Shown here piece by piece: positions 45,718-57,873 of a stretch of DNA of 64,000 nt (position 1 is its first letter; each line of letters opens with the position of its first letter). The DNA is from Chrysomallon squamiferum. Taxonomy: Eukaryota > Mollusca > Gastropoda > Neomphalida > Peltospiridae. Under the pieces are notes generated by a model. That model searched no databases and had not been told where the DNA came from. It worked only from the letters and a program-made list of their open reading frames with translations. The position numbers and the translations under genes were made by a program. The stretch lies in the NCBI GenBank assembly GCA_012295275.1, contig CM022668.1, positions 1,378,137 through 1,442,136 of the forward strand, written 5' to 3'.

Positions 45718-46720
45718 GTCACCTATGAAAAGTGCTAATAAATACGCGGATGTTCACTTTACACTTCCGGGTGTGCCCACCCAGTTGTAGCAGTCAGACA
45801 TTGAGTTCCGGTGGACAAATGCGCCTCAAAGAAAAAATATTTCAAAGTCACTGAGAAAAGTTACTTCATTCTGTGTTCATTTACCGAGGCCGCCATAACC
45901 AGAACCACCTTGCTGACCTGACAGCGTGCACCCATCCGTGTGAAGACGTCAAATCGGTAAAACTTGTTTTTGAGAGTATTGTCTATATTTCGATGAAATC
46001 CTGATGTGTTAATATTACATGAAGAAAATTTTGCTCTTTTAAGATCACTGTTAATAACAAAGTTATCACATCCAGTAGCCTGGTGCCAAAATAAGGGAAT
46101 CTTTCAGTCAACGACTTTCGGTTTGAATTTAAGACGAAAAATCAACATTATTATTTATTGACACGATACACATAGAATTATTTAAAAAAAACAAAAAAAC
46201 AACAAAACAAACATGTTCTTTCTTCTTTATCTCAGCAACCAGGCAGAAATTCAATCGATAATCAATCCTCTTCAAAGTAAATTCATTTATTAATTTTGAA
46301 TTATTGTTATCTATTTGTAGCTTGCATTATGTCCCACCGGTCTACATTCCTTATGCCGTAGATACACATAACAAGACCAGAACATCCAGCTCCTTCTGCC
46401 TGCCGTTTTCAGTCGTCCCACCTCGCCATATCTTCGCAAATATCAACCAACGAAAGGACCTCATTAATCAAGTGGCTTATCAGACAAACAATATTCCATC
46501 TTCATCTGTCTCACCACATTTTCACAAATATCAACCAACGAAAGGACCTCAATCATCAAATGGCTTACCAGGCAAACATTATGAAACTGGACTGAACATT
46601 ACAGCTTCATCTGAGCGCAAGTCTGATTTTCCTTCAACAGGCCAAAAGACGGATTCTGGGATTCTTCCAGATCTCAGTCCAAATCTGCCACCTCCTCCTC
46701 CAGCACCAAAGTCACTGTAA
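45718..46720 (+). pseudogene. Homeobox-like unit, copy 1
   Basis: The first exon-like segment starts after TTATTATTAG at 45717 and ends at the donor TCG/GTAAAA (45956). In the frame joined from the upstream exon, 45822-45956 is exactly 45 codons that align with homeodomain positions 2-46: Phe at 8, Leu at 16 and Phe at 20 are in place. The only stops in this frame are two TGAs, at 45726 and at 45852-45854 (homeodomain position 12). The exon with the recognition helix is missing; only its 3' piece, a 41-base CAACCAGGCAG segment near 46235, remains. The last exon, after TATTTGTAG at 46320, is fully open for 132 codons to TAA at 46718, proline/serine-rich and without a known domain. The phases of all pieces agree (1, 0, 2). 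Confidence 0.5.
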
Positions 46721-47281
46721 CAACACCGAGAATGTCTCCTTTCTCCTACACCAGCGCAGTTACCTTGACAACTCCCCATCAGCGTCCATACCTCCGCGGA
46801 AAAACGATCAACTTTGTAAGATTTATTTACTTGTCTTCTTTTCTTCTTCTTCTTCATTACCATAATCGTCATAATCATTATCAAAATCACCATTATCATT
46901 ATCATCATTATAATAATTATCACTATCATTACCACTGTAGACTACTACTGCTGCTATTACTACTGTTACTGTTGCTATTTCTACTACATATATTGCTACT
47001 CTAATACTATTACTTCTACATCTACATTATTACTTCTGCTACTACAGCTCTGACAACGATAACAACAATTATTACTACTAATGTTAATTCTAATTTTATT
47101 TAGATGATTTGAATGGGGTTTTATCCGATACAACAACAACAGCAGCAGCAACATCAATAATAACATCAACAATAGTAACAACAGCAGCAGCAACAACGAT
47201 AATAACAATAATAATAATAGCCAATAAATAAATAAATAAATATAGTTTAATTATATAATTTATTACTACTTTTATTATTAG

Positions 47282-48450
47282 GTCACCTATGAAAAGTGCT
47301 GATAAATACCCGATATTCACTTCATACTTCCGGGTGTCCCCACCCAGTTTCAGCAGTCAGAAAGTGACTTCCTCTGGATAACTGCGTCTCAAAGGAAAAA
47401 TATTTCAAAGACACTGAGAAAAGTTACTTCACTCTGTGTTCATTTACCGAGGCCGCCATAACCAGAACCACCTTGCTGACCTGACAGCGTGCACCCATCC
47501 GTGTGAAGACGTCAAATCGGTAAAGATCTGGTTCCAGGATTGCCGCTCTACATTTAAACGCCAGTCTCAGGATGGATACTTTCGTGTATGAGAAATCAAC
47601 TTTATGCATCGCCTGCTGTCGAGTCTGTCGACCTCAAGTCAGGAGACAGCCACGTTCTTTCTTCTTTGTCTCAGCAACCAGGCAGAAATCACGTGCTCAA
47701 TCAACCATCTTCAAAGTAAATACATTTATTCAATTTGAAAACAAATGTATTTTAACACTGATTAGTTTGTATCTTCTTTCATAACAATAATAATCACTAT
47801 TATTTTTTTGTTATCTATTTGTATCTTGCATTATATCCCACCGGTGTACATTCCTTATGCCGTACCTACACATAACAAGACCAGAACATCCAGCTCCTTC
47901 TGCCTGCCGTTTTCAGTCGTCCCACCTCGCCACATCTTCGCAAATATCAATGAACGAAAGGACCTCAATCATCAAATTGCTTACCAGGCAAACATTATGA
48001 AACTGGACTGAACATTACAGCTTCATGTGTCTTGCCATATCTTCGCAAATATCAATGAACGAAAGGACCTCAATCATCAAATGGCTTACCAGACAAACAG
48101 TATGAAACTGGACTGAACATTACAGCTTCATGTGTCTTGCCATATCTTCGCAAATATCAATGAACGAAAGGACCTCAATCATCAAATGGCTTACCAGACA
48201 AACAGTATGAAACTGGACTGAACATTACAGCTTCATGTGTCTTGCCATATCTTCGCAAATATCAATGAACGAAAGGACCTCAATCATCAAATGGCTTACC
48301 AGACAAACAGTATGAAACTGGACTGAACATTCCAGCTTCATCTGTGCGCAAGTCTGATTTTCCTTCAACAGGCCAAAAGACGGATTCTGGGATTCTTCCA
48401 GATCTCAGTCCAAATCTGCCACCTGATCCTCCAGCACCAAAGTCACTGTA
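47282..48450 (+). pseudogene. Homeobox-like unit, copy 2
   Basis: Homologous to copy 1 over its length. The homeodomain first half is at 47385-47519 (135 bp), with the same TGA at position 12 plus an upstream TAA where copy 1 has CAA. Here the 46/47 intron is absent: GTCAAATCGGTAAAG runs straight into ATCTGGTTCCAGG, retaining the six donor-side bases. A missing base after GGATAC shifts the frame into TGA (GTGTATGA). The tail exon has lost its AG acceptor (TTTGTAT instead of TTTGTAG) and meets TGA at about 48009. It holds three exact-period 105-bp repeats (48021-48335). The copy is clearly broken. Confidence 0.5.
48021..48335. repeat. Three 105-bp tandem repeats in unit 2
   Basis: Units begin (CTTCATGTGTCTTGCC) at 48021, 48126 and 48231, with a fourth, variant start at 48336. 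The copies are almost identical. A period of 105 is divisible by three, so copy number does not change the frame. Related repeats with periods of 104 and 105 lie in unit 3 (starts at 50156, 50260, 50365). Confidence 0.92.
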
Positions 48451-48567
48451 ACAACACCGAACATGTCTCCTTTCTCCTACACCAGCGCAATTACCTTGAC
48501 AACTATTCTTCCCATCAGCGTCCATACCTCCGCGGAAAAACGATCACCTTTGTAAGATTTATTTACT

Positions 48568-48643
48568 TGTCTTCTTTTCTTCTTCTTCTTCTTCTTCTTC
48601 TTCTTCTTCTTCTTCTTCTTCTTCTTCTTCTTCTTCTTCTTCT
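48568..48643. repeat. TTC/CTT microsatellite in unit 2
   Basis: About 25 CTT units follow the donor TTTGTAAGATTTATTTACTTG. Shorter versions stand at the same place in the other units (45310, 46832), so it expanded after duplication. Confidence 0.93.
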
Positions 48644-49063
48644 AAACCATTACCATAATCGTCATAACCATTATCAAAATGACCATTATCATTATCATCA
48701 TTATAATAATTATCACTATCATTACCACTGTAGACTATTACTGCTGCTGTTACTGCTGCTATTTCTACTACATATATTGCTACTCTAATACTATTACTTC
48801 TACATCTACATTATTACTTCTGCTACTACAGCTCTGACAACGATAACAACAATTATTACTACTAATGTTAATTCTAATTTTATTTAGATGATTTGAATAG
48901 GGTTTTATCCGATACAACAACAACAACAGCAGCAACAACAGCAATAACAACAACAACAATAGTACAACAGCAGCAGCAACAACGATAATAACAATAATAA
49001 TAATAGCCAATAAATAAATAAATATAGTTTAATTATATAATTTATTACTACTTTTATTATTAG

Positions 49064-49509
49064 GTCACCTATGAAAAGTGCTGATAAATACCCGGATATT
49101 CACTTCATACTTCCGGGTGTCCCCACCCTAGTTTCAGCAGTCAGAAAGTGACTTCCTCTGGATAACCGCGTCTCAAAGGAAAAATATTTCAAAGACACTG
49201 AGAAAAGTTACTTCACTCTGTGTTCATTTACCGAGGCCGCCATAACCAGAACCACCTTGCTGACCTGACAGTGTGCACCCATCCGTGTGAAGGCGTCAAA
49301 TCGGTAAAGAAAATTTGTTTTTGAGATGTGTGTGTTGTGTTATATAATTATATACCCCCTCTTCCGTTAATAACAGTTTTGCAACATCCATTATCCTGAT
49401 ACCAAGAAAGTGGGGATTTAAAAAAAAACGAGTTTCGGTATGAATTTAAAAAAAAAAAAAAAAAAAAAAACGACTATTTTAGTGCCACGAAAAAACCCAG
49501 AATTACTAA

Positions 49510-49552
<43 letters not shown>

Positions 49553-50414
49553 TAAAAAAACCTCGTTAGCTAGCAAAAAGAATGAAAATATACTATTATT
49601 ATAAATAATATAATTATATATCGTTTTAAATAGATATTGAGCTTAATCTTCATTTTATTGTAGATCTGGTTCCAGGATTGCCGCTCTACATTTAAACGCC
49701 AGTCTCAGGATGGATACGTTTCGTGTATGAGAAATCAACTTTATGCATCGCCTGCTGTCGAGTCTGTCAACCTCAAGTCAGGAGACAGCCACGTTCTTTC
49801 TTCTTTGTCTCAGCAACCACGCAGAAATCACGTGCTTAATCAACCATCTTCAAAGTAAATACATTTATTCAATTTGAAAACAAAAGTATTTTAACACTGA
49901 TTAGTTTGTATCTTCTTTCATAACAATAATAATCATTTTTTTTTTGTTATCAATTTGTATCTTGCATTATATCCCACCGGTGTACATTCCTTATGCCGTA
50001 CCTACACATAACAAGACCAGAACATCCAGCTCCTTCTGCCTGCCGTTTTCAGTCGTCCCACCTCGCCACATCTTCGCAAATATCAATCAACGAAGGACCT
50101 CGTTCATCAAATGGCTTACCAGACAAACATTATGAAACTGCACTGAACATTCCAGCTTCATGTGTCTTGCCACATCTTCGCAAATATCAATCAACGAAGG
50201 ACCTCGTTCATCAAATGGCTTACCAGACAAACATTATGAAACTGCACTGAACATTCCAGCTTCATGTGTCTTGCCATATCTTCGCAAATATCAATCAACG
50301 AAAGGACCTCGTTCATCAGTTGGCTTACCAGACAAAAATTATGAAACTGGACTGAACATTACAGCTTCATCTGTGCGCAAGTCTGATCTTTCTACAACAG
50401 TACCAAAGAAATGA
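49064..50414 (+). pseudogene. Homeobox-like unit, copy 3
   Basis: The homeodomain first half is at 49169-49303 (again 135 bp) with TGA at 49199-49201 and an upstream TAA. The intron runs from GTAAAG at 49304 to TTATTGTAG at 49663. The following exon, 49664-49854, is completely open (63 codons and two bases) and begins IWFQDCRSTFKRQ, which matches homeodomain positions 47-59 with Trp48, Phe49 and Arg53 but Asp instead of Asn at 51. It then runs Ser/Leu/Gln-rich to a good donor (CTTCAAA/GTAAAT) in the phase expected by the tail exon. The tail exon acceptor is mutated as in copy 2, and 1-bp loss in a 105-bp repeat shifts its frame. It is the best-preserved middle exon in the array. Confidence 0.5.
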
Positions 50415-50653
50415 TAAGAAAGCCTTCAGGAATATCCCATCACTGGATGTACTTTAACATCAATGGACAACATTAAAACAGTCAATCCAGAATTCAAATC
50501 ACCTTGCTATAAGGGGAACCTTTTATGGAACTGCTAAACAAAGTAAAAGTGCCACTATGAAGTGGAATATGTTACATACGAAATAAATATGATATTTTCA
50601 TCAAAAGTATATAACTATGTCTATTTTTATATCAGTATATCTATATATCTACC

Positions 50654-50686
<33 letters not shown>

Positions 50687-51722
50687 TTATTTATATTGCC
50701 CTTTTCCTTTCTTTTTCTAAAAAGCTTCCAGAGATCTCTATTTTGTCCTTGACTTTATAGTGTATGTATAGTAACATTATTATGAAATGCAGTGTTACCC
50801 ACACTGTAGGGAAACCTGTGGGGCTGAACAAAAGTGTCCCTGCATTGCAGATGTCCCTTCATCAGAGGAACGAAAACTACAGACAAATGTTTTAGCATAT
50901 TTACAATCTTTATTCACATGCATTACACCGGTATCCACAACAAACATGTATCGTTGTGGCATTGCTATAGCAAGCATCACGGTTTCTGCAAAGACACATT
51001 TACAAACACATCAGTTTCACTGATGGATGTAAATAAAACATATTTTGCACTCATAAAACTGTTAATAAGAAAATATTGTATTTGAAACCGATATAGAGTC
51101 CCACTTGGCGCTGAGTGTAAAACAAATTATGGAATTACTGAAATATCAACGTTAGTTAAGAAAATTATGAAATCGCATGTTTAAGCGAGCCAGCGTTTGT
51201 GACTGAAGTTCGCGATCTCTTGTGATACAACAAAAACAACAAACCCTGCACACGATATAAAGCTTCCGTACAGCAAGACAATCATTTATTTTGGAGAAAT
51301 CAAATCAAATCAGTATGACTGTCCTCTTTCTCAGTGGAATAATAATAAAAGATGTTGTCCTTATCCGCATTCAACAGGTGTCCGCTGATCGCGGAGGCCG
51401 CTAAAGACGGGTAACGTTCTTTTCCTTTAAACTGTTTATTACCTCCTTTGATTCACTCTTCCTTCGAACATAAAAACAACACGAGACAAATATACAATCC
51501 GAAGTGGTCAAGAAAACAGTTTATTTAAAGTCACATAATGTAGATTTTATTTATGTCATACTGAGTTAATGCAAAGAAGAAATGTTTACTGACTTTTTTT
51601 CTGTTTTATTTCTTCAATGGTTGAGAGTATAAATAAAATCGTCTCAAAATACACAATGTTTTTGTGAAAAATATTTAGAATGAAGTAATAATAATAACTA
51701 TGTAAAATAATAATAAAATCAA

Positions 51723-51849
<127 letters not shown>

Positions 51850-51922
51850 TGTGTGTTTTGCCCAAATTTTTAATTAGCGACTGGGAATTTGTATCTGAAT
51901 CCGATGATAGAATATAAAATAT

Positions 51923-51994
51923 GATTTTTTACCAAGGAGCAGAAATAGTCATATTTTGATTTTTTACCAAGGAGCAGAAATAGTCATATTTTGA
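51923..51994. repeat. 35-bp direct tandem duplication
   Basis: GATTTTTTACCAAGGAGCAG and the following 15 bases occur twice in a row without a mismatch. It is a simple recent duplication between the AG and CT arrays. Confidence 0.95.
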
Positions 51995-52229
51995 GCTTTT
52001 TGGTGCACAGACAAACTTTATTTTATACACAAAATTATTTTAAAATATTATATAAAGCATTCATGTGGACTCTTTGTCTGAAATATAAAACGAACTCGAA
52101 CTTAGACCTAGATTCTACTCTCAGGCTAGCTTCTTATATTCTAAAATCAAAAAAATTCCAATTCTGAGTTTAGCGTCTACCATTACAAAAGTAGGGATGT
52201 TTAGGTTTAGATTGTATGCTGAAAACATG

Positions 52230-52230
<1 letters not shown>

Positions 52231-52327
<97 letters not shown>
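52231..52327. repeat. CT dinucleotide array
   Basis: About 47 uninterrupted CT units. Together with the upstream AG array it forms a potential stem of about 95 bp. Confidence 0.97.
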
Positions 52328-52328
<1 letters not shown>

Positions 52329-52467
52329 ATTATTAACATTATTTTATTTATTATATGATACGAAAGCACAAAAAAGGCATCAGTAAAAACAACAAAGTAA
52401 CGAGGAAAACAACAACAACAGTAATGATAATGAAATCACCGACGTCATCGACGGCTACAACAAGAAA

Positions 52468-52498
<31 letters not shown>

Positions 52499-52600
52499 TG
52501 ATTAATAATTATATTAATATAACAAAAAGGAATAACAATAACAACAATGTTAACAGTAACGACGATAACAATAGCAACAAAAATAAAGAATATTACATAA

Positions 52601-52722
52601 GGTAACCCCTAACCCTAACCAAGGAAAAAATCCTAACCTACCCTAACCCTAACCTTAAATAATGACATTGTTTTATGTAGGAATTACAAACCTGACAGAG
52701 AAAGGTGAAAAGCCTAACCCTG
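52601..52722. repeat. Short interstitial telomere-like CCCTAA stretches
   Basis: Two groups of CCCTAA-type units (TAACCCCTAACCCTAACC at 52603-52620 and TACCCTAACCCTAACC at about 52640-52655) plus an isolated CCTAACCCT at 52713. Molluscs share the TTAGGG telomere, so these may be repair scars rather than chromosome ends. Confidence 0.75.
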
Positions 52723-53458
52723 ATGTGAAAATGAAATTATTAACATTCTAATTATTAACATGAATAATGACATAATGAAAACCTCAGTAATAATATTAAT
52801 AATAAAATTTACTTATTTATGTTATTTAGTTTACTCCGTTAACACCGATTAACGCGAATTCTGTTGTAAAACATTTGATTGATGTCATGGACTGCAGCAA
52901 CAAAACAACGATGACAGCATTTCGTGCTGTGAAATTAAATCATGTCTGTATTCAACAAATCATGCGCAGATGACTTTTTTGTACTTACATCAGAACGAGG
53001 TTTCTGCCACTTAGTTTATAAATCTATCTGAAATACTCTTAAAATAATACAAATTGATTTCGTCTTTATTGCTGGTTTTACGGTACAATATATTTTCAGA
53101 AAACTGATTAATCTCTGTATTGTAACAGATAAAAACATCAGTATTCTGTAAACGCAGAAAGACCGTCATTTTGACTTACTGAAAATATATACAGCAAACA
53201 AAGACAAGTTTTCAGTGTTTCATAAATATGACTGAATGGTCAGTAAGTTAATTATTATAAGTAAATAAATAAATAAAATAATAACACTGTAGAAGAAACA
53301 CCGAACATGAAAACTTTCAACGTAAAAAGAATGTAAACATACCACTCTTTTGGATAATAAATAGTATTAGATACCTTAAAACTGTATGTTTATAGTTTAT
53401 TATGTTATCTGTTTATTTGCTATTTGAAACAGTGTACTAATATCACTATTTTTTTCAG

Positions 53459-53480
53459 AAGAAAAAATCATCTGATTCAA
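53459..53480 (+). other. Candidate 22-nt microexon
   Basis: A strong acceptor (ATTTTTTTCAG) and a consensus donor (GTAAGT) enclose just 22 bases, AAGAAAAAATCATCTGATTC plus AA. Joined to the next exon-like piece at 53789 it reads KKKSSDSN and then stops after 12 more codons. It may be an untranslated exon of the Rab gene or chance. Confidence 0.3.
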
Positions 53481-53788
53481 GTAAGTTACACAGTCAAACA
53501 GCGTCATAGAGAAAGAGGATACAGACAGATAGATTTTATTTTTTACTTTTCGGTTTTGATTATGTTTATTCTTTTTCCTTTTAATCTTTAATAACTGTCG
53601 ATTTCATTTAGCATAAGTTACCTGTGACTGCTTCGTTCTGCTTTTTTTTTACTTCCTGGTCTCAAGTAATCTAGATTAACAATGTTTTATCCGTATCAGA
53701 TGTGAGTCATCGCTGTCAGACTAGTAACTTGGTTACTCTGTAACAGGAAGCTTTTTATCATATATTTTGTTATTAATAACATTTGCAG

Positions 53789-53893
53789 ATACAACTAAGT
53801 ATGAAATAACTGGGAGAAACGTCTAACGGAATATGGTGACAGAACGGTGATACTTCAAAACCAGCGAAGAACCGAAATAACAGGTTACATAAG
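53789..53893 (+). other. Candidate 5' untranslated exon of the Rab gene
   Basis: The acceptor TAACATTTGCAG and donor ATAAG/GTTTGT bound about 105 bases 0.9 kb upstream of the Rab start. The Rab ATG itself sits four bases after a good acceptor (TTGTTTAAAG), so an upstream untranslated exon must exist; this is the nearest candidate. Confidence 0.35.
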
Positions 53894-53986
53894 GTTTGTA
53901 ATATTAGTTCCTCTTTCGCCTTAATGCATTATCTCCCTTTACTGTCTGCTGTTTCTTATGTGAGGCGTTACCGTTCGAAGTCTTGT

Positions 53987-54073
53987 GACAACAACTAGTG
54001 GATTAATCAGACAACTAGTGGATTAATCAGACAACTAGTGGATTAATCAGACAACAACTAGTGGATTAATCAG
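53987..54073. repeat. Four copies of a 20-23-bp repeat with homeodomain-like sites
   Basis: The unit ACAACTAGTGGATTAATCAG occurs four times in a row; the first and last copies carry an extra ACA. Each unit contains GGATTA and TAATCA, cores recognised by K50 and other homeodomains. Binding is speculation. Confidence 0.9.
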
Positions 54074-54404
54074 TAAAACCTGTTTTAAAAATTATGTTAA
54101 CTGAAGAAAGAAAAAATAATAAAGAAATAAAGAAATAAAAAGAAAACATTCGACTGAAATCATTATTATGCTTTGAACACCTTATGAATGAAATAAAACT
54201 TTCATACATCTAACTTAATTTTTGATTAAGCAGCACTTTTTTTTCATTCTAAATTTTGTATTTTAATCCTCAAAGAAGCATAATTTACTAACTAGCTAAA
54301 TAAATTAATTAATCTTCCAAAGAAGAATTATTTTTCAAGACACTGAATTGGCATTTTAAAACATACATGAATAAATGTAAAGCGACATATGTGTATGTAT
54401 ATGG

Positions 54405-54641
<237 letters not shown>

Positions 54642-54802
54642 TTATAAAACAGATCTATGACTCAGTGTAAGTATTACATATTTTGTATTTAGAGATGATA
54701 TAGATATTTATAGCATTTATTCGCTTGTAGTCACTGTTATAACCTTCTTTTTTCTTCTACATTTTTTTGTTTTTTTTGTTGTTGTTTTTTTGTTTAAAGA
54801 AA

Positions 54803-55395
54803 ATGTCTGAGCGTGGGAACCAAGTAAACTCTAAGTCTGTACTGAAGGTGAAATTAGTTCTTGTTGGAGACATGGAGGTTGGGAAAACTTCTCTGGCACT
54901 TAAATTCGCAAAAGGAACTTTCAGTGAAACCTACCAGAACACTGTTGGTGGTATGTGTTTAATCCTTGGTTTGTTCGTTTGTGCCTTCGATTGTGTAATA
55001 TTCATATGTGTGTGTGTGTGTGTGTTGTGTGTGTGTGTGTGTGTGTGTGTGTGTCTGGAAATAACGAATAAATAAAAAGAGACTTCTCCACGTAGGAAAG
55101 TCACATTTTAACTGTTGGTGATATTATCTATGTGATGTAGGTAATTTCTTATGCCGCGTTATCAAAATAACAGTCATTGTATTGTCACTGTGGTTTTCCC
55201 CTACGTGTCTAAAAATAGAACTTTTGTAATTTCCCTACTTTCGCGAGTCGGCTATTGCCCCATCTACTTTTTATGATCTTTATCATAACTTCAATTCTGC
55301 ATTACTCATGTATTTTTATTAATAATTCCGTTTGTTTAAATCCTCTAATTTTCTTTAATTTATAAAAAAAATTATTATATTATTATATTATTATT

Positions 55396-55491
<96 letters not shown>

Positions 55492-56120
55492 TATATGTTT
55501 TTCATTTATACATCTATATATTTGTTTGTTCTTGCAGCGAGTTTTCTGGTAAAAATGGTTGAAACGTCAAATAAAATTATTATTTTTCACATCTGGGACA
55601 CGGCTGGACAAGAGCGGTTCCACAGCCTCATTCCCATGTACCTGAGAGACGCAAAGGCCGCCATTGTTCTTTATGACATCACAAGTCAGGTTTGTCTGTT
55701 TTCAAATTTAGTTACGTGTATCAACGTGCACGACAGTCACTAAGCGCACACACACAACACAATGGACGATGCTGCATACAACATACCACCACTCTACTAC
55801 TACTGCAACAGCCTATGCTGCTGTAGCTGCTGCTATTATTGTTATTATTACTATTTGTCTTCTTTTTTTCTTCTTCTTCTTCTTCCTCGTATTATTAGCT
55901 GAGTAAGTGTTAAAGTTTATGTTTCTAAGGACTCGTTCAATGGTGTTAAAGACGTCTGGATGAGGAAGCTGAGGACGGACGGACCGCAGACGCTGGTGCC
56001 GGTCATTGTGGGAAACAAGCTGGATCTGGCGTCTGAGAGACAAGTCGACTTTCAGGTTTCAGTTTTATCATTTGTGTTAATCCACTTCATACTGTTAAAG
56101 CATGATACTGTTAAAACAAT

Positions 56121-56151
<31 letters not shown>

Positions 56152-56225
56152 TCAACAATAATAATAATAACAGCAACGCCATCAACATCAACAACAACAT
56201 CAACATCATCATGAACAAAAACAAT

Positions 56226-56260
<35 letters not shown>

Positions 56261-57309
56261 TAATAACAACAACATTACGTAAAACATTAAAAAATAAAAT
56301 AAATAAAAAAATATAGAAAAATTGAAAAACATAGAGATAAAACTGCTCAGCGTAGAACATCAGCCTGCATTTAAACATTTATTTTAATCTTAATTCAGAT
56401 ATACAGAGATTTAAATAACCAAAGCATTATTATAATAGCAACAATCCAAATAATGTCGGACATAGACTAGTATATTCTGTTTTTATGTCAATCATTTCAT
56501 TCTGATGTAATTTGAAACTGTGAAGTGAGTGTTCACGTTTTCTAGACAAGTGGAAAATTATTAGTATTTAACTATCAAACAGGAAAAATAAATCAAAATT
56601 ATTAGTATTTAACTATCAAACAGGAAAAATAAATCAAAATTATTAGTATTTAACTATCAAACAGGAAAAATAAATCAAAATTATTAGTATTTAACTATCA
56701 AACAGGAAAAATAAATAGTAAATTATTAGTATTTAACTATCAAACAGGAAAAATAAATCAAAATTATTAGTATTTAACTATCAAACAGGAAAAATAAATC
56801 AAATTTATTAGAAAATATAACGCAGAAGGAAAACATGTGAGAGAATATTTTAATTTGCGTACCAGTCTCACATTTCTAATGTTTATGTTAAGGATATTTG
56901 AAGAACGTTTCTGTTTTCTGCGTCGACTGGTTTGGGGCTTGTAAAATTTGCTGCTAACACAGAAACATGAAAAATGCACGCAGTTATAAATTTAAATATG
57001 TCAGACTCTGTATTATAAAGAACCAGTTACAGTTTCAAAAAATCTGCTTTCAGTCGGGTGAGGCGTTTGCTTCGAAATGGCATTGCATGTTCGCAGAAAC
57101 CTCAGCTAAAACAGGAGAAAATGTCGAGAAGCTTTTTACTGACATTGGTAAGTCTGACTTACACTGCAGCCATTAACATTTTGTCACAGAAAATCTGTTT
57201 TATCACAAAACACGTGCAGACCGTGTTCGTCTTGTGTGTTAGAAGGACGCAAAAAAGACTGGTGTTAATGAAACTGTCATGATTCAATTTAGTGTCATGC
57301 TTGTATGTC

Positions 57310-57340
<31 letters not shown>

Positions 57341-57402
57341 TTCTTGTATGTGTGTTTGTTTGTATATGTTTGTTAATTTGTGCATGTGTTTCTCTGTGTA
57401 GG

Positions 57403-57433
<31 letters not shown>

Positions 57434-57831
57434 GTGTGTGTGCGTGTGTATATGTTTGTGTATATGCGTTTGTGTATATGCGTTTGTGTATATGTTTGTG
57501 TATGTATGTGTGTATCTGTGTGACTGTGTCTGCATCTCTGTTTCTCTGAGTGTGTATATGTCTCTGTATGTGTATGTATATGTATGTATCGGTGTGTGTG
57601 GCTGTATGTATGTGTTTCTGTGTGTAAGTGTATATATATGAGCATGTATTTGTATCTGTGTATCGGTGTGTGTATCTGTGTGTGTGCGTGTGTGCGTTAT
57701 AACATAATTTTAGCGCTTGTAATGTTGTTGCATTACACATACTAAAATACAGCGCAGTTTGTTGTTACATGATTTATTCCACTCTTTGCTTCAGCCTAGA
57801 CTCGTACAGAAACAGACAGAAATAGATTTAG

Positions 57832-57873
<42 letters not shown>

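Noticed and set aside
50787-51023. Small cysteine-containing frame of 78 codons
   Set aside because: No signal peptide, domain or splice support; three frames overlap there, suggesting chance.
57159-57740. Minus-strand frame of 193 codons rich in His, Thr and Tyr
   Set aside because: It is the reverse reading of GT/TATG low-complexity intron sequence of the Rab gene.
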